A stretch of DNA of 64,000 nucleotides from Leptospira soteropolitanensis. Lineage in GTDB: Bacteria; Spirochaetota; Leptospiria; Leptospirales; Leptospiraceae. The stretch spans positions 157,647-221,646 of the forward strand of contig NZ_JAMQPN010000007.1 in assembly GCF_026151655.1 (NCBI RefSeq), in the 5' to 3' direction. Below the pieces are notes generated by a model. The model was not told where the DNA came from and ran no database searches. It saw only the letters and a program-made list of their open reading frames with translations. Below are positions 8,459-17,832 of the stretch, in pieces; position 1 is the first letter of the stretch, and every line of letters begins with the position of its first letter. A program made the translations under genes and the position numbers.

Positions 8459-9391
8459 ATGCACTCCTATTCTCACAAAAATATTTTAGACACCCTCCAA
8501 TTCTCTAAAGAGGACTTAAACTTCCTCATTGAAAAAACACAAAAGATGAATCTACTTCAGGAATCAGGGAAAGCCTTCGGAATTCTGAATGGAAAACTTC
8601 TCGCTTCCCTTTTTTTTGAAGCAAGTACTCGGACTCGGCTCTCCTTCGAAGCGGCGATGGAAAGGCTCGGAGGGAGACTGATTTCGACTGTGGGCTTTCA
8701 ATTTTCTTCTATTTCAAAGGGTGAAACTCTCTACGATACCATGAAGATGATTGAGGCTTATGTGGACATCGCAGTCATCCGTCATCCAGTTGAGGGATCT
8801 TCTCGGATTGCAGCGGGTGCTGTGAATATTCCTGTCATCAATGCAGGAGATGGGGCAGGCCAACACCCGACCCAAGCTCTTCTCGATTTATACACCATTG
8901 TATCTGAAAAAGGAAAGATTGATGGTTTGAACATTGCGTTTATCGGGGATTTGAAATACGGTCGTACCATCCACTCTCTCATCAATCTCCTCAGACATTA
9001 CCCAGTTCACTTGTATCTCATCAGTCCAGAAGAACTAAGACTTCCCGAAAAATACAAAAAGAACTTAGAAGGTTTTCCTATGACTTGGGAAGAAACCACC
9101 GACATCAAAGCATTTTGGGATGCAGATGTTGCTTACGTGACAAGGATCCAAGAAGAACGTTTCCCTGACCACAGGGAATATGAAAAATTAAAAGATATCT
9201 ACAAAGTGAACAAGGAATTGGTTCTTGCTTCTAAAAAAGACACAACCATTCTTCATCCACTTCCTAGAGTTAATGAACTTTCTACTGACATAGATGATCT
9301 ACCAAATGCAGCTTACTTTCGTCAGGCGAAGTATGGTGTGGTAGTTAGAATGGCATTACTTTGTCTCAGTCTTGGAGTGGAATTTGACTAA
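8459..9391 (+). CDS. pyrB: Aspartate carbamoyltransferase, catalytic chain
   Basis: A 310-residue enzyme of pyrimidine synthesis that joins carbamoyl phosphate to aspartate. Diagnostic motifs are STRTR at 56-60 (carbamoyl phosphate binding), HPTQALLDL starting at 136, YVTRIQEER near 226 and HPLPR at 266-270. No regulatory chain (pyrI) lies beside it. It is the first gene of a tightly packed run with the DUF2203 gene and dapL. Confidence 0.96.
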   Translation: MHSYSHKNILDTLQFSKEDLNFLIEKTQKMNLLQESGKAFGILNGKLLASLFFEASTRTRLSFEAAMERLGGRLISTVGFQFSSISKGETLYDTMKMIEAYVDIAVIRHPVEGSSRIAAGAVNIPVINAGDGAGQHPTQALLDLYTIVSEKGKIDGLNIAFIGDLKYGRTIHSLINLLRHYPVHLYLISPEELRLPEKYKKNLEGFPMTWEETTDIKAFWDADVAYVTRIQEERFPDHREYEKLKDIYKVNKELVLASKKDTTILHPLPRVNELSTDIDDLPNAAYFRQAKYGVVVRMALLCLSLGVEFD

Positions 9392-9752
9392 AAAGATTTG
9401 GACTTTAGCGGAAGCAAGAGAAGTCCTACCGCTCGTGCGAGACATTACTAGAGAATACTATTTAAGAGCCAGTGTTCTTGCTGATGATGTTCGAAACAAA
9501 ATGTTGCCAGAAAATGTTTTAGAATCGAAAGAAGATGAAATTAGTGAAATTGTAAAACATTGGACAAACGAAATTCTGGCAATGCATATTGATGTCAAAG
9601 GTTTGTGGTTAGTCGACTTTGATCATGGCAGTGGGTTCTATTGTTGGACCTGGGGCGAAGAAGATGTGTTATATGAACATGGTTATCATGAAGGATTTAG
9701 ATCGAGAAAACTCATAGAGGAAAATAAAGAAGAAGATGACTCAGATAAATGA
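9384..9752 (+). CDS. DUF2203-family protein
   Basis: A 122-residue acidic protein. It matches the DUF2203 pattern: an N-terminal [14 protein letters not shown] helix, [20 protein letters not shown] in the middle and a C-terminal HEGFRSR. The biochemical role of the family is not known to me. The TTG at 9384 is preferred over an in-frame TTG at 9372 because GGAG lies at a good distance before it. It overlaps the end of pyrB by eight bases, and its own 3' end overlaps dapL by 17 bases, so translation of all three is likely coupled. Confidence 0.8.
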   Translation: MTKKIWTLAEAREVLPLVRDITREYYLRASVLADDVRNKMLPENVLESKEDEISEIVKHWTNEILAMHIDVKGLWLVDFDHGSGFYCWTWGEEDVLYEHGYHEGFRSRKLIEENKEEDDSDK

Positions 9753-10962
9753 AAACTATTTAAAATTGAAAGCAGGATATTTATTCCCTGAAATCGGAAG
9801 AAGGGTAAAGGCTTATTCAGAAGCCAACGAAAGTGCAAAGATCATTCGCCTTGGGATTGGGGATGTGACGCTTCCTTTGGCTCCTACGATTGTGAATGCG
9901 ATGGTGGAAGCAGCCAAGGAAATGGGAAGTTCTGCGGGCTTTCATGGATATGGTCCCGAACAAGGATATTCCTTTCTCATCCAAAAAATCATCTCTCATG
10001 ACTATACCGCTCGTGGAGTTCAAATTGCAGAAGATGAAGTTTTTGTTTCTGACGGATCCAAATGTGACTGCGGTAACATCCAAGAAATCTTTTCTTTAGA
10101 TAGTAAAATCGCCGTGGTGGATCCTGTGTATCCGGTTTATGTGGATACAAACGTGATGGCAGGTCGGACGGGAGAAGTGGGTGCAGATGGTAGATATGCG
10201 AATATCATTTATATGCCTGCCACTGAAGAAAACAATTTTGAGCCAGACTTCCCAAAAGAAAAACCAGACATCATTTACCTTTGTTATCCAAATAACCCTA
10301 CCGGAATGGTGGCAACTAAGGCGCGTCTCTCGGAATGGGTAAACTTTGCCAAAAAGATAGGAAGTATCATTCTTTATGATTCGGCTTACGAATCCTTCAT
10401 CCAAGATCCAGAAATTCCGAAATCCATTTATGAAATTTCTGGTGCCAAAGAAGTTGCTATGGAATTTCGTTCGTTTTCCAAAACGGCCGGTTTTACGGGA
10501 ACACGTTGTGCCTACCTTGTGATTCCAAAAGACCTAAAAGGAAAAACTAAATCGGGTGAAGAAATCAGTTTCAATTCCCTTTGGAACCGTCGCCACACAA
10601 CCAAGTTTAATGGAGTGTCTTATGTGACACAAAAAGGGGCGGAGGCAGTGTTTTCCGCACAGGGCCAAGTAGAGATCAAAGAACAAATTTCCTACTATAT
10701 GCAAAACGCAAAGCTCATTCGAGAAGGTTTGGCGAAAGCAGGATATACCGTATTCGGTGGTACCAATGCTCCTTACATTTGGCTAAAAACCCCTCGCGGA
10801 CTAAAATCTTGGGAATTTTTTGACGAACTACTGGGAAAGGCCCAAGTGGTGGGAACCCCAGGTTCGGGATTTGGTCCGGCGGGAGAAGGGTATTTTCGAC
10901 TTTCTGCCTTCGGAAAGCGGGAAGATGTGATTTCTGCGATCGAACGAATCCAAAAAATGTAA
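9736..10962 (+). CDS. dapL: LL-diaminopimelate aminotransferase
   Basis: A 408-residue PLP enzyme that converts tetrahydrodipicolinate directly to LL-diaminopimelate for lysine and peptidoglycan synthesis, bypassing the succinylase and acetylase routes. The PLP lysine is K249 in [19 protein letters not shown] at 185-190 is the fold-type I loop, and [12 protein letters not shown] near 105 is typical of DapL. This route is known from plants, Chlamydia and Leptospira, which supports the organism assignment. Its start lies within the DUF2203 gene (17-base overlap). Confidence 0.95.
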   Translation: MTQINENYLKLKAGYLFPEIGRRVKAYSEANESAKIIRLGIGDVTLPLAPTIVNAMVEAAKEMGSSAGFHGYGPEQGYSFLIQKIISHDYTARGVQIAEDEVFVSDGSKCDCGNIQEIFSLDSKIAVVDPVYPVYVDTNVMAGRTGEVGADGRYANIIYMPATEENNFEPDFPKEKPDIIYLCYPNNPTGMVATKARLSEWVNFAKKIGSIILYDSAYESFIQDPEIPKSIYEISGAKEVAMEFRSFSKTAGFTGTRCAYLVIPKDLKGKTKSGEEISFNSLWNRRHTTKFNGVSYVTQKGAEAVFSAQGQVEIKEQISYYMQNAKLIREGLAKAGYTVFGGTNAPYIWLKTPRGLKSWEFFDELLGKAQVVGTPGSGFGPAGEGYFRLSAFGKREDVISAIERIQKM

Positions 10963-11014
10963 AATTTAGTCCTGGTTTTTCCCGTAGCTCCGATATATAA
11001 AACAAGGTAGAGCT

Positions 11015-12007
11015 ATGGGAAAATGGAAATTCATCCTCTTTTTTGCAATGGTTGTGGGTCATATCTCACATATCAGTGCAGTATCTCCAGAACAGACCAA
11101 TCTGGGGATTTTAATCTTTGAAAACAAAGAAAACTTAAATTTTATCAACGTTGCTCTCAGCAATTTGGCTCCTTCGCAAGAGGAGACACAAAGTCCGGCA
11201 CAACCAGGAGCTGAAACTCCCCAAGCGGATCCTTCCAAAAAGAATTTGGACTTTGATTATTTCAAACTTCTGAAGGCAGCCAACCAATCTGATTTTAGCG
11301 GGAACATGTGGTACTTGCAAAGTAACTACGTATATGGATTTCGCCAACTCCGCCAAGCCCAAGGGGAACTAAAAAATATTTTTGAAATCGTTCTTCAAAA
11401 GTATATCGAAGATGCAAGAGCACTTCTTGAAGCGGCAGCTCCTACCATCATTCGTTCCAATGACAATAACGCCAAAGCATTGTTACGTCTTGGTTTTCGT
11501 GACCTTCGTTCTTCGGAGGACCTTTACACTACTGGTCTCAATTCCAGCCCACACCAATACCGATACAAACTCACCCTTTATAAAGAGGGGATCCTTACTT
11601 TACGCCGTGCGAAACGTTTTGCTATTCTTGCGATGATCTATAGCAAAACTCCTGATGAGGATAAACCTGAGTACCAATATAGATCGAATGAAGATCTAAA
11701 AGAGGCTCGTAATGAAGAAAAACAACGTAACTACGAAAAGGTGAGAGATACCATCATCAATTTTGTGGAAAACAAACGTATGGAACGAACTGTTGTTCCT
11801 CCAGGAAATCCAGATGCGAAACCTTTGGATTTATTGGAACAACATGATGATAACTATGGTTTTATCACCTCTAAAAAGTTGGATCTCCTTATGGAAGCCA
11901 ATGCACAAATCAAAGAGACGGAAGGTGCAAGACGAGAGTCAGTTCCTCCGACTCCAAAGTTTGATGAAAACGGAAAAGCCATCTACCCAGAAGAAAAGAA
12001 AAAATAA
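11015..12007 (+). CDS. Hypothetical exported protein, 330 residues
   Basis: The N-terminus (MGKWKFILFFAMVVGHISHISA) is a convincing signal peptide, so the mature protein should be periplasmic or surface-associated. After a Pro/Glu/Gln-rich linker the rest is helical and charged, with no motif I recognise. AAGG lies upstream of the ATG. It ends one base before the next gene, which also encodes an exported, helical, unknown protein, so the two are likely partners made from one transcript. Both may be spirochaete-specific. Confidence 0.75.
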   Translation: MGKWKFILFFAMVVGHISHISAVSPEQTNLGILIFENKENLNFINVALSNLAPSQEETQSPAQPGAETPQADPSKKNLDFDYFKLLKAANQSDFSGNMWYLQSNYVYGFRQLRQAQGELKNIFEIVLQKYIEDARALLEAAAPTIIRSNDNNAKALLRLGFRDLRSSEDLYTTGLNSSPHQYRYKLTLYKEGILTLRRAKRFAILAMIYSKTPDEDKPEYQYRSNEDLKEARNEEKQRNYEKVRDTIINFVENKRMERTVVPPGNPDAKPLDLLEQHDDNYGFITSKKLDLLMEANAQIKETEGARRESVPPTPKFDENGKAIYPEEKKK

Positions 12008-12008
12008 T

Positions 12009-12647
12009 ATGAAGTGGATTTCCAGTGTTATCATCTTAAGTTTTACTTTGGGTATTGTGGCAAAAACCACAATGTCCTATAGAGAACGTAAAAAACAATT
12101 AGATGGAAAAATAGCACTGGTTCTTGATATCAAAGAACAATTGAAGTTGGAACCAGAAACGGGAAAAACTTCCATTGAAACCATTCGTTCCCAAGTAGAG
12201 GAAACTTACCGCGCAGGCAACCGCATAGAGATGGAAAAAACCCTTACTCTTGCTGAAGGGGAACTCATCATCACACAACGCAAACTTTGTTTCCCTATGG
12301 AAGAATCGGCAAATGGACTTTACCAAAAAGCTATGGGCGATTGGATTCTTCTCGAAGGAGAAGACAAAAGCGGTGCCAAATCAATCGAATGGGATACCAA
12401 AGAAAAAATTCAAAGGTATTTAATGATGGCAAAAAGCGAAAAAGACCACGCAAAAGAATACTTTTTGTCAGGTAATTACCAACTTTCACTCCATACATAC
12501 AAACGTTCGCTAGTTTACAGTCTTATGTCTTTACGATCGCAAAAAGCAGAAATCCCCGAAGAATACCAAACCGCAGATACTGTTTGGGTCCAACCCATAT
12601 GGATGGGCCTCCATAAACAAAAGCAAAACACGATTCAAGAAAACTAA
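12009..12647 (+). CDS. Hypothetical exported helical protein, 212 residues
   Basis: The frame is open from 11763, but that stretch lies inside the preceding gene. The ATG at 12009, one base after the previous stop, begins a signal-peptide-like sequence (MKWISSVIILSFTLGIVAKT) and is preferred. The mature part is rich in Lys, Glu and Leu and probably forms helical hairpins, possibly a tetratricopeptide-like array. No known family was recognised. Its position suggests a functional pair with the upstream exported protein. Confidence 0.75.
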   Translation: MKWISSVIILSFTLGIVAKTTMSYRERKKQLDGKIALVLDIKEQLKLEPETGKTSIETIRSQVEETYRAGNRIEMEKTLTLAEGELIITQRKLCFPMEESANGLYQKAMGDWILLEGEDKSGAKSIEWDTKEKIQRYLMMAKSEKDHAKEYFLSGNYQLSLHTYKRSLVYSLMSLRSQKAEIPEEYQTADTVWVQPIWMGLHKQKQNTIQEN

Positions 12648-12693
12648 AAATTTCGATTTTCACTGATACCAAATCCGAAAGAATGACTGCTTA

Positions 12694-13857
12694 GTGAAGT
12701 TCGAATCACTTTATCGTCATTTTTTGCTGACCAAGGCGACCCATCTACCCGTGATATCGGATGAGGGTGAATTACTTGGTCTACTTTCCAAAGATCGTGT
12801 CCATCGAGAATTGTCCGATTTAGGAAGAGAACGAGAAGAACTAGACGAAATCCCTTTAGAGATATTAGAAACCGAACTTCATGAAAATCTGATTTTATAT
12901 TTCAAAGAATCTACGTTGATTCCTGTCATCGGCCTTGATGGCGAAAAAAAAGACAATTGGGACAAACCAAGGTTCCTTGCCGCCTTTTCAAAATTAGACT
13001 CCGTAAACAACCGAGACCCAAAACTCGAAGAAATTGAATCCAAACTCGAAAAGAAAAAAGAAAACGCCGATTCTGTGCAGTGGTTTATGGAATTGATTTT
13101 GTCCCATTTCCCCGATGGACTTCTTGCGACTGATGTTGGTGGCTCTACTGTTTTTTATAATGAAACGTTTGAAAATGATATTCTCACCAAATCTTTGTTT
13201 CGTGATTCATTGCAATTGGCTGAAAAATACCTTCACAATCTTAATAGGGAAGTTCTAGCCACTTATCTAAAAGATCATGATTTGACTTTGGGTAAGGATG
13301 CAGACACAAGTGTATTACATACAAACATCACAGACCTTCGTGCAAACCTACGTATCATCACTTTAAAAAAAGAGAAAAAGGTCGTTGGTTTTTTATACCA
13401 TTTTTCGCCATCTAGTTTTGCTAATCCTTCTGGAGCTGGAAATTCTGAATTCCCGAATATGGATGAGGCATTTGTATCCAAACTTCCTCTCGAAACAGTT
13501 TTGGAAGAAATGGAAGCGCATTATATACATAAGTCGCTAAAAAGAAATTCCAATAATATATCGCACACGGCGACAGAGCTTGGTGTTCCGAGAACTACTT
13601 TACAAAATAGAATCCGTTTTTTAAAACTCGCGGAACGTTTTCAAAATGAAGCCAAAGTAAAAACGGTAATTCCTCGAAAACGCTCTGAAAAACCAGCTGA
13701 AAAACCCAAAAAAAATACGGAAAAACGAGAGACGCCTCCTTCTAAAAAGGCCAAAACCATTCAAAAACCTGTGAAATCTGCAAAACAAGCGATTAAAGGT
13801 AAAAAACAGAGCCCAAAACCGGTACAAGCGAGAAAAAAGGCAAAAAAAAGACGTTGA
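12694..13857 (+). CDS. Fis-type transcriptional regulator with CBS-like and PAS-like N-terminal regions
   Basis: A 387-residue protein with several parts. Residues 1-110 look like a degenerate CBS pair (THLPVISDEGELLGLLSKDRV and a second copy near 85). Residues about 125-235 look like a PAS-type sensor. Residues about 270-310 are a Fis/NtrC-type helix-turn-helix (ISHTATELGVPRTTLQNRIRFL). The last 75 residues are an extended Lys/Pro/Ala tail that should bind nucleic acid non-specifically. The AAA+ module normally found between sensor and Fis domain in NtrC-type activators is absent, so it is unlikely to drive sigma-54 alone. The GTG start has no good Shine-Dalgarno. rho begins 142 bases downstream. 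Confidence 0.7.
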   Translation: MKFESLYRHFLLTKATHLPVISDEGELLGLLSKDRVHRELSDLGREREELDEIPLEILETELHENLILYFKESTLIPVIGLDGEKKDNWDKPRFLAAFSKLDSVNNRDPKLEEIESKLEKKKENADSVQWFMELILSHFPDGLLATDVGGSTVFYNETFENDILTKSLFRDSLQLAEKYLHNLNREVLATYLKDHDLTLGKDADTSVLHTNITDLRANLRIITLKKEKKVVGFLYHFSPSSFANPSGAGNSEFPNMDEAFVSKLPLETVLEEMEAHYIHKSLKRNSNNISHTATELGVPRTTLQNRIRFLKLAERFQNEAKVKTVIPRKRSEKPAEKPKKNTEKRETPPSKKAKTIQKPVKSAKQAIKGKKQSPKPVQARKKAKKRR

Positions 13858-13999
13858 CGAAAACACTTGGAAAAACAATTTTTTCATTACCGTTTGAGAA
13901 AACACCTCCGCACTTCGCTGTTTCCCTTGCATACATAACTTGCACAAATGGTTTCCCGATTTTAATCAAATACTCTAACAAATCAATGTAGAACAATCT

Positions 14000-15403
14000 A
14001 TGGCATCACGCAAACAAGAAGAAATCCAAGTTAACCCTCCTGAAGAACCAACAGAATATACCAACGGCATCATGGACCAAGACGATGCATCCGAACCACC
14101 GAAACAATTTAAGAAAAAAAAGAGTCGTTACGAAGGCCCGATTCCTCCTCCACTTGATTTAGTCGAACTCAAGAAAAAAAACATCAACGAACTGGCTGAC
14201 CTTGCAAAAGGTTTAGGAGTAGAAAACACTCATGGTTTGAAAAAACAAAATTTGATGTTTGCTCTTCTCCAAGCACAAACCGAAAAAGACGGACAAGTGC
14301 ATGCTGCAGGAGTTATGGAAAGACTTCCCGATGGATATGGTTTCCTTCGGTCACCTGACTACAATTATGTGCCAGGTCCAGATGATATTTATGTTTCCCC
14401 TTCCCAAATCAAATTATTTGGTCTTCGCACTGGTGATACTGTCACAGGTCTTATCAGACCACCGAAGGAAGCAGAAAGATTTTTTGCGATGTTACGTGTG
14501 GAATCCATTAACGGATTTCCTGTGGAAGTTGCCCAAAAAAGAAATTTATTCGATAACCTAACACCTCTTTACCCTAATGAAAGAATCAATATGGAGTTTG
14601 ATCCAAGTCATTTGGATACTCGCGTGATTGACCTTATGTGTCCGATTGGAAAAGGACAAAGGGCACTCATTGTTGCCCCTCCTAGAACTGGTAAAACGGT
14701 TCTTATGCAATCCATTGCTAATGCCATCACTCGTAACCACCCAGAAATTTTTCTAATCGTCCTTCTGATTGATGAACGTCCAGAGGAAGTAACGGATATG
14801 GCTCGCCATGTAAAAGGTGAGGTGGTGAGTTCCACATTTGATGAACCAGCTCAACGCCACGTGCAAGTGGCTGAGATGGTCATCGAAAAAGCAAAACGAC
14901 TTGTGGAACATGGAAAGGATGTGGTCATTCTACTCGACTCGATCACAAGACTTGCCCGGGCATACAACCAGGTGGTTCCTACATCAGGAAAGATTCTTTC
15001 TGGTGGTGTGGACTCCAATGCCCTCCACAAACCAAAACGTTTCTTTGGAGCGGCAAGGAATATCGAAGAAGGTGGGTCACTTACCATCATCGCAACCGCC
15101 CTTATTGACACGGGTTCCCGAATGGACGAGGTGATTTTTGAGGAATTTAAGGGAACGGGAAATATGGAAATCCATTTGGATCGAAAACTCGCAGACAAAC
15201 GAATTTTCCCAGCCATCGACATCAACCGATCTGGAACCAGGAAGGAAGAGCTTCTCCTGCCGCAGGATACCCTCACTCGAGTCTTTATCCTTCGAAAAGT
15301 ACTTTCTCCTATGAGTATCACCGAAAGTATGGAACTATTGATTGAAAAAATGCGTGGCGCGAAGACAAACGACCAATTCCTCGCCAGCATGAATACGAAC
15401 TAA
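14000..15403 (+). CDS. rho: Transcription termination factor Rho
   Basis: A 467-residue hexameric RNA helicase. The N-terminal part has the Rho helical domain ([21 protein letters not shown]) and the cold-shock-like RNA-binding domain ([16 protein letters not shown]). The ATPase core has the Walker A APPRTGKT at 226-233 and Walker [17 protein letters not shown] near 309. A charged N-terminal extension of about 45 residues precedes the family core. rpmE follows 10 bases after the stop, a pairing common in many bacteria. Confidence 0.97.
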   Translation: MASRKQEEIQVNPPEEPTEYTNGIMDQDDASEPPKQFKKKKSRYEGPIPPPLDLVELKKKNINELADLAKGLGVENTHGLKKQNLMFALLQAQTEKDGQVHAAGVMERLPDGYGFLRSPDYNYVPGPDDIYVSPSQIKLFGLRTGDTVTGLIRPPKEAERFFAMLRVESINGFPVEVAQKRNLFDNLTPLYPNERINMEFDPSHLDTRVIDLMCPIGKGQRALIVAPPRTGKTVLMQSIANAITRNHPEIFLIVLLIDERPEEVTDMARHVKGEVVSSTFDEPAQRHVQVAEMVIEKAKRLVEHGKDVVILLDSITRLARAYNQVVPTSGKILSGGVDSNALHKPKRFFGAARNIEEGGSLTIIATALIDTGSRMDEVIFEEFKGTGNMEIHLDRKLADKRIFPAIDINRSGTRKEELLLPQDTLTRVFILRKVLSPMSITESMELLIEKMRGAKTNDQFLASMNTN

Positions 15404-15413
15404 AAGGGCCACC

Positions 15414-15614
15414 ATGAAAACTGACATACATCCAAAATACGTTTCTGCAAAAATTAAATGCGCTTGTGGTACAGTGATCGATACAAGATCCACTGCAGGG
15501 GATATCAGTGTGGAAATTTGTTCCAACTGTCATCCATTCTTTACTGGTAAATCCAAATTAGTGGATACAACCGGTCGCGTAGACAAGTTCAAGAAAAAAT
15601 ACAAAATGAAGTAA
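15414..15614 (+). CDS. rpmE: 50S ribosomal protein L31 (zinc-binding form)
   Basis: A 66-residue protein beginning MKTDIHPKY. It has the four zinc-binding cysteines of the C+ form: CAC near residue 16 and CSNC near residue 36. It is therefore the zinc-requiring paralogue. It is encoded 10 bases downstream of rho. After its stop a short inverted repeat (GAGGC/GCCTC, 15614-15626) is not followed by a T-tract, so it is not called as a terminator. Confidence 0.96.
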   Translation: MKTDIHPKYVSAKIKCACGTVIDTRSTAGDISVEICSNCHPFFTGKSKLVDTTGRVDKFKKKYKMK

Positions 15615-15661
15615 GAGGCTTTGGCCTCAGATCCGTCTAACTAATAACGGGGGAACAACTC

Positions 15662-16456
15662 ATGGCAGTAATGGACTTTGCTCGCTACAAAGAAATCAAC
15701 GACCAAAGAATGAATTACCGTGAGATGGAAGACGCCACTGTCGTCTCCTATTACCGTAACACGGGTTGCGGGGACGGATACCGCATTTATTTAAAGTTAA
15801 ACGACAATCAAATTGTGGAAGACGCAAGTTACACCACAACAGGTTGCGGGTTTGGAATTGTTGCTCTTGCGATGGCAACTGAGTATGCAAAAGGCAAATC
15901 TTTAACCGAACTTAAAAATCTTACTCCTGAAACATTAGAAACGCTTTTTGAATTTCCCGAACGAAGGAAAAATTATCCTGAGTCTGCAGTAGCTGCTCTC
16001 AAAAAAGCAGTGGAAGACTATGAGTCTGGGCAAGGTGTTCCCAAAGAAAACCGAATCACAAAAGCACAAACTATGGAACTTCTTCATAAACAAGGACATT
16101 TGAGGGAAGCTAAGTTATCCAGTGTTATGTTGGAGAAAGAAAAATTGGACGGTGTCGATTTTTCAGGTGCCGACCTACACAATGCTTTCCTTCAAAATTC
16201 TAGTTTTGTGGGAGCCAACTTTCAGGGCGCCAATCTTAAAGCTTCTTTTTTTAATGGAGCTGATTTAAGGAATGCTAATTTTCGCGGAGCTGATTTGCGT
16301 TTTGCAAAACTTGCTTCAGCAAAAATTGAGGGTGCTGATTTTACGGATGCCATTTACGACATTGGAACCCGAGTGGATCACAGCCAAATGTTCATCTTCG
16401 ATGTAATGAAAAAAGCAGGGAAAGATTTGTATCTGAAAACAGAGGATGGGGAATGA
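15662..16456 (+). CDS. IscU/NifU-like domain fused to pentapeptide repeats
   Basis: A 264-residue two-domain protein. Residues 1-122 align with the Fe-S scaffold IscU: C36 in NTGCGDGYRIYLKL, C62 in TTGCGFGIVALAMATEYAKGKSL, and the helix YPESAVAALKKAVEDY. IscU uses three Cys (37, 63, 106) and His105; here the position of His105-Cys106 is Tyr-Pro, so one ligand pair is missing. Residues about 160-232 are 13-14 pentapeptide repeats (A[D/N]L/F pattern) that should form a right-handed quadrilateral beta-helix. A strong GGGGG ribosome site precedes the ATG. Function is unknown: perhaps a cluster carrier or regulator rather than a de novo scaffold. The stop overlaps the next start by four bases. Confidence 0.82.
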   Translation: MAVMDFARYKEINDQRMNYREMEDATVVSYYRNTGCGDGYRIYLKLNDNQIVEDASYTTTGCGFGIVALAMATEYAKGKSLTELKNLTPETLETLFEFPERRKNYPESAVAALKKAVEDYESGQGVPKENRITKAQTMELLHKQGHLREAKLSSVMLEKEKLDGVDFSGADLHNAFLQNSSFVGANFQGANLKASFFNGADLRNANFRGADLRFAKLASAKIEGADFTDAIYDIGTRVDHSQMFIFDVMKKAGKDLYLKTEDGE

Positions 16457-16641
16457 AGCCAGGCGATAAGGCAAAACTCACCAAACAAACATTCCTGCAC
16501 CAAGGGATTTTTATTTTTACTGGTTCTACAGTTGAAATCAAAGAAGTCCAATCCGACAAAGTGATCGTAGTTTATAACGACAAAGAAGGATATCCTCACG
16601 ATTTAGAAATGAATCTGACCGATTTGTCCCCGCTTTCATAA
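16453..16641 (+). CDS. Small hypothetical protein, 62 residues
   Basis: The ATG overlaps the stop of the IscU/pentapeptide gene (ATGA), a typical translational-coupling arrangement. The translation is a short, beta-rich sequence with alternating hydrophobic and charged residues (GIFIFTGSTVEIKEVQSDKV, then VIVVYNDKEGYP). It could be a small SH3-like or KOW-like barrel, but no family match is claimed. Its coupling suggests a helper role for the upstream protein. Confidence 0.6.
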   Translation: MKPGDKAKLTKQTFLHQGIFIFTGSTVEIKEVQSDKVIVVYNDKEGYPHDLEMNLTDLSPLS

Positions 16642-16652
16642 ATCCGATTTTC

Positions 16653-16680
16653 TTGACACAAATCCTAAGAATCGTAACGT
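16653..16680 (+). promoter_or_regulatory. Possible sigma-70 promoter before the STAS gene
   Basis: A consensus -35 TTGACA (16653-16658) is followed after 16 bases by TAACGT (16675-16680), a poor -10. Transcription would start near 16687, only about nine bases before the ATG, and no Shine-Dalgarno is visible there. This would mean a near-leaderless message. It is tentative. Confidence 0.25.
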
Positions 16681-16695
16681 ATTGTTAATCCAACT

Positions 16696-17055
16696 ATGTT
16701 GATTCAAAGCCACCGTCAGGAAAATCACCTTCTTCTATCGATCCAAAGGGATGTCTTGATGGAAAACTCACGTGAGTTTTACCAAGAATTTGAAAAGGCT
16801 ATTGAAAGCAAAAATTTCGGAAAATTGACAATGGATTTTCATTCCGTAAAGTTTTTGGACTCCAGCGGAATTGGTGCTGTGATTAAAGCTTCTTCTGCCT
16901 TACACAATCGGGGTGTGGAAATCTTTGTCACCAATCTGAACAAAAATCTAAACTCAGTATTTCGTCTTTCTGGACTCAATCACATTCTTTCCATTTTGAC
17001 GTTGGATGAATACCTTTCTAAATTTCCGGAGTTTCAAAAAACTCTAGAGGCATAA
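16696..17055 (+). CDS. STAS-domain protein (anti-sigma factor antagonist type)
   Basis: A 119-residue single STAS domain. The segment FLDSSGIGAVIKA carries the conserved Ser that is phosphorylated in SpoIIAA/RsbV-like proteins, followed by a C-terminal helix after FRLSGLNHIL. In partner-switching systems such a protein is phosphorylated by an anti-sigma kinase and dephosphorylated by a SpoIIE/PP2C phosphatase. Two such phosphatases lie elsewhere in this window, but no RsbW-type kinase is adjacent, so the partners are unknown. A lipoprotein gene follows after five bases. Confidence 0.88.
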   Translation: MLIQSHRQENHLLLSIQRDVLMENSREFYQEFEKAIESKNFGKLTMDFHSVKFLDSSGIGAVIKASSALHNRGVEIFVTNLNKNLNSVFRLSGLNHILSILTLDEYLSKFPEFQKTLEA

Positions 17056-17060
17056 GCGTA

Positions 17061-17825
17061 ATGAAACTCTATCGAATTTTCTCTCTACTCATTCTATCCA
17101 TTACTTTGAATTCCTGTGCTACAGGTGTAAAGTCCAGATCTTTGCTTTTTCGCAGTAATGAGTTTGCAATCTATACTGTGGCCCGCGACAAAATCAATTT
17201 AAAGTCAGAAACTTCTGTGGCAAAAACTTTTGCTCATCCAGTGGAAATCACAGAAGATAAGGTTTTAGATTTACTTGGAAATATTCGGTTTCGTGAAGAA
17301 AGTTCTTATGGAGATGTAAACCGATACGTATTCGAGGAAAAAGAAATCAAAGAATTTGCTATGGATCTTGTTGATGGTTTGCAAAAATTAAAATCTGACC
17401 AAATTCTTTTAGTGATTTCTAAATACAATCCTGTTCGGTCCGTAGTTTCTCATTATTCCAGAACTGGTTTTTATATTTGGTCTACAGATACTTCAATCGA
17501 AATTCTTTTTGGAGAACTTCAAAAAGAAATTTCTTATGATGAACAAGGGAACTATTTTGATTGGTCGAATATCCCGGATATTCCTTTTGAACATTTCCCG
17601 CAGTCCACATACATTTTACAAGGTCCAGGGTTTTCCTTTAAAAAGGTATCTGGTTTTCGCAATAAACATTGGTTAGTTTTTGATAAGGCTGATTTAGCAA
17701 AATTAAAATTTGAGAAACGCAAGAAAACTACCGTTCCAGAGGTGACAAACTCTGTGGATGCAGATCTTAAACCAGAGAAAAAAATCTCACGAGATGAGGA
17801 AGAAGGGATTATCAACGTAGATTAA
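17061..17825 (+). CDS. Predicted lipoprotein of unknown function
   Basis: A 254-residue protein with a clear lipoprotein signal: hydrophobic segment IFSLLILSITLNSCATG with the lipobox Cys at residue 19. The mature part is mixed alpha/beta, and the C-terminus is acidic with a Lys/Glu-rich tail. No family was recognised. It starts five bases after the STAS gene, so it is probably in the same operon. It converges with fapA, whose stop is seven bases away. Confidence 0.78.
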   Translation: MKLYRIFSLLILSITLNSCATGVKSRSLLFRSNEFAIYTVARDKINLKSETSVAKTFAHPVEITEDKVLDLLGNIRFREESSYGDVNRYVFEEKEIKEFAMDLVDGLQKLKSDQILLVISKYNPVRSVVSHYSRTGFYIWSTDTSIEILFGELQKEISYDEQGNYFDWSNIPDIPFEHFPQSTYILQGPGFSFKKVSGFRNKHWLVFDKADLAKLKFEKRKKTTVPEVTNSVDADLKPEKKISRDEEEGIINVD

Positions 17826-17832
17826 TATACGT

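Noticed and set aside
14851..15390. 179-codon open frame antisense to rho
   Set aside because: It lies wholly inside the well-conserved rho gene on the other strand, has no ribosome site and no recognisable protein features; a codon-bias shadow.
15614..15626. GAGGC/GCCTC hairpin after rpmE as a terminator
   Set aside because: The stem is only five bases and no T-run follows.
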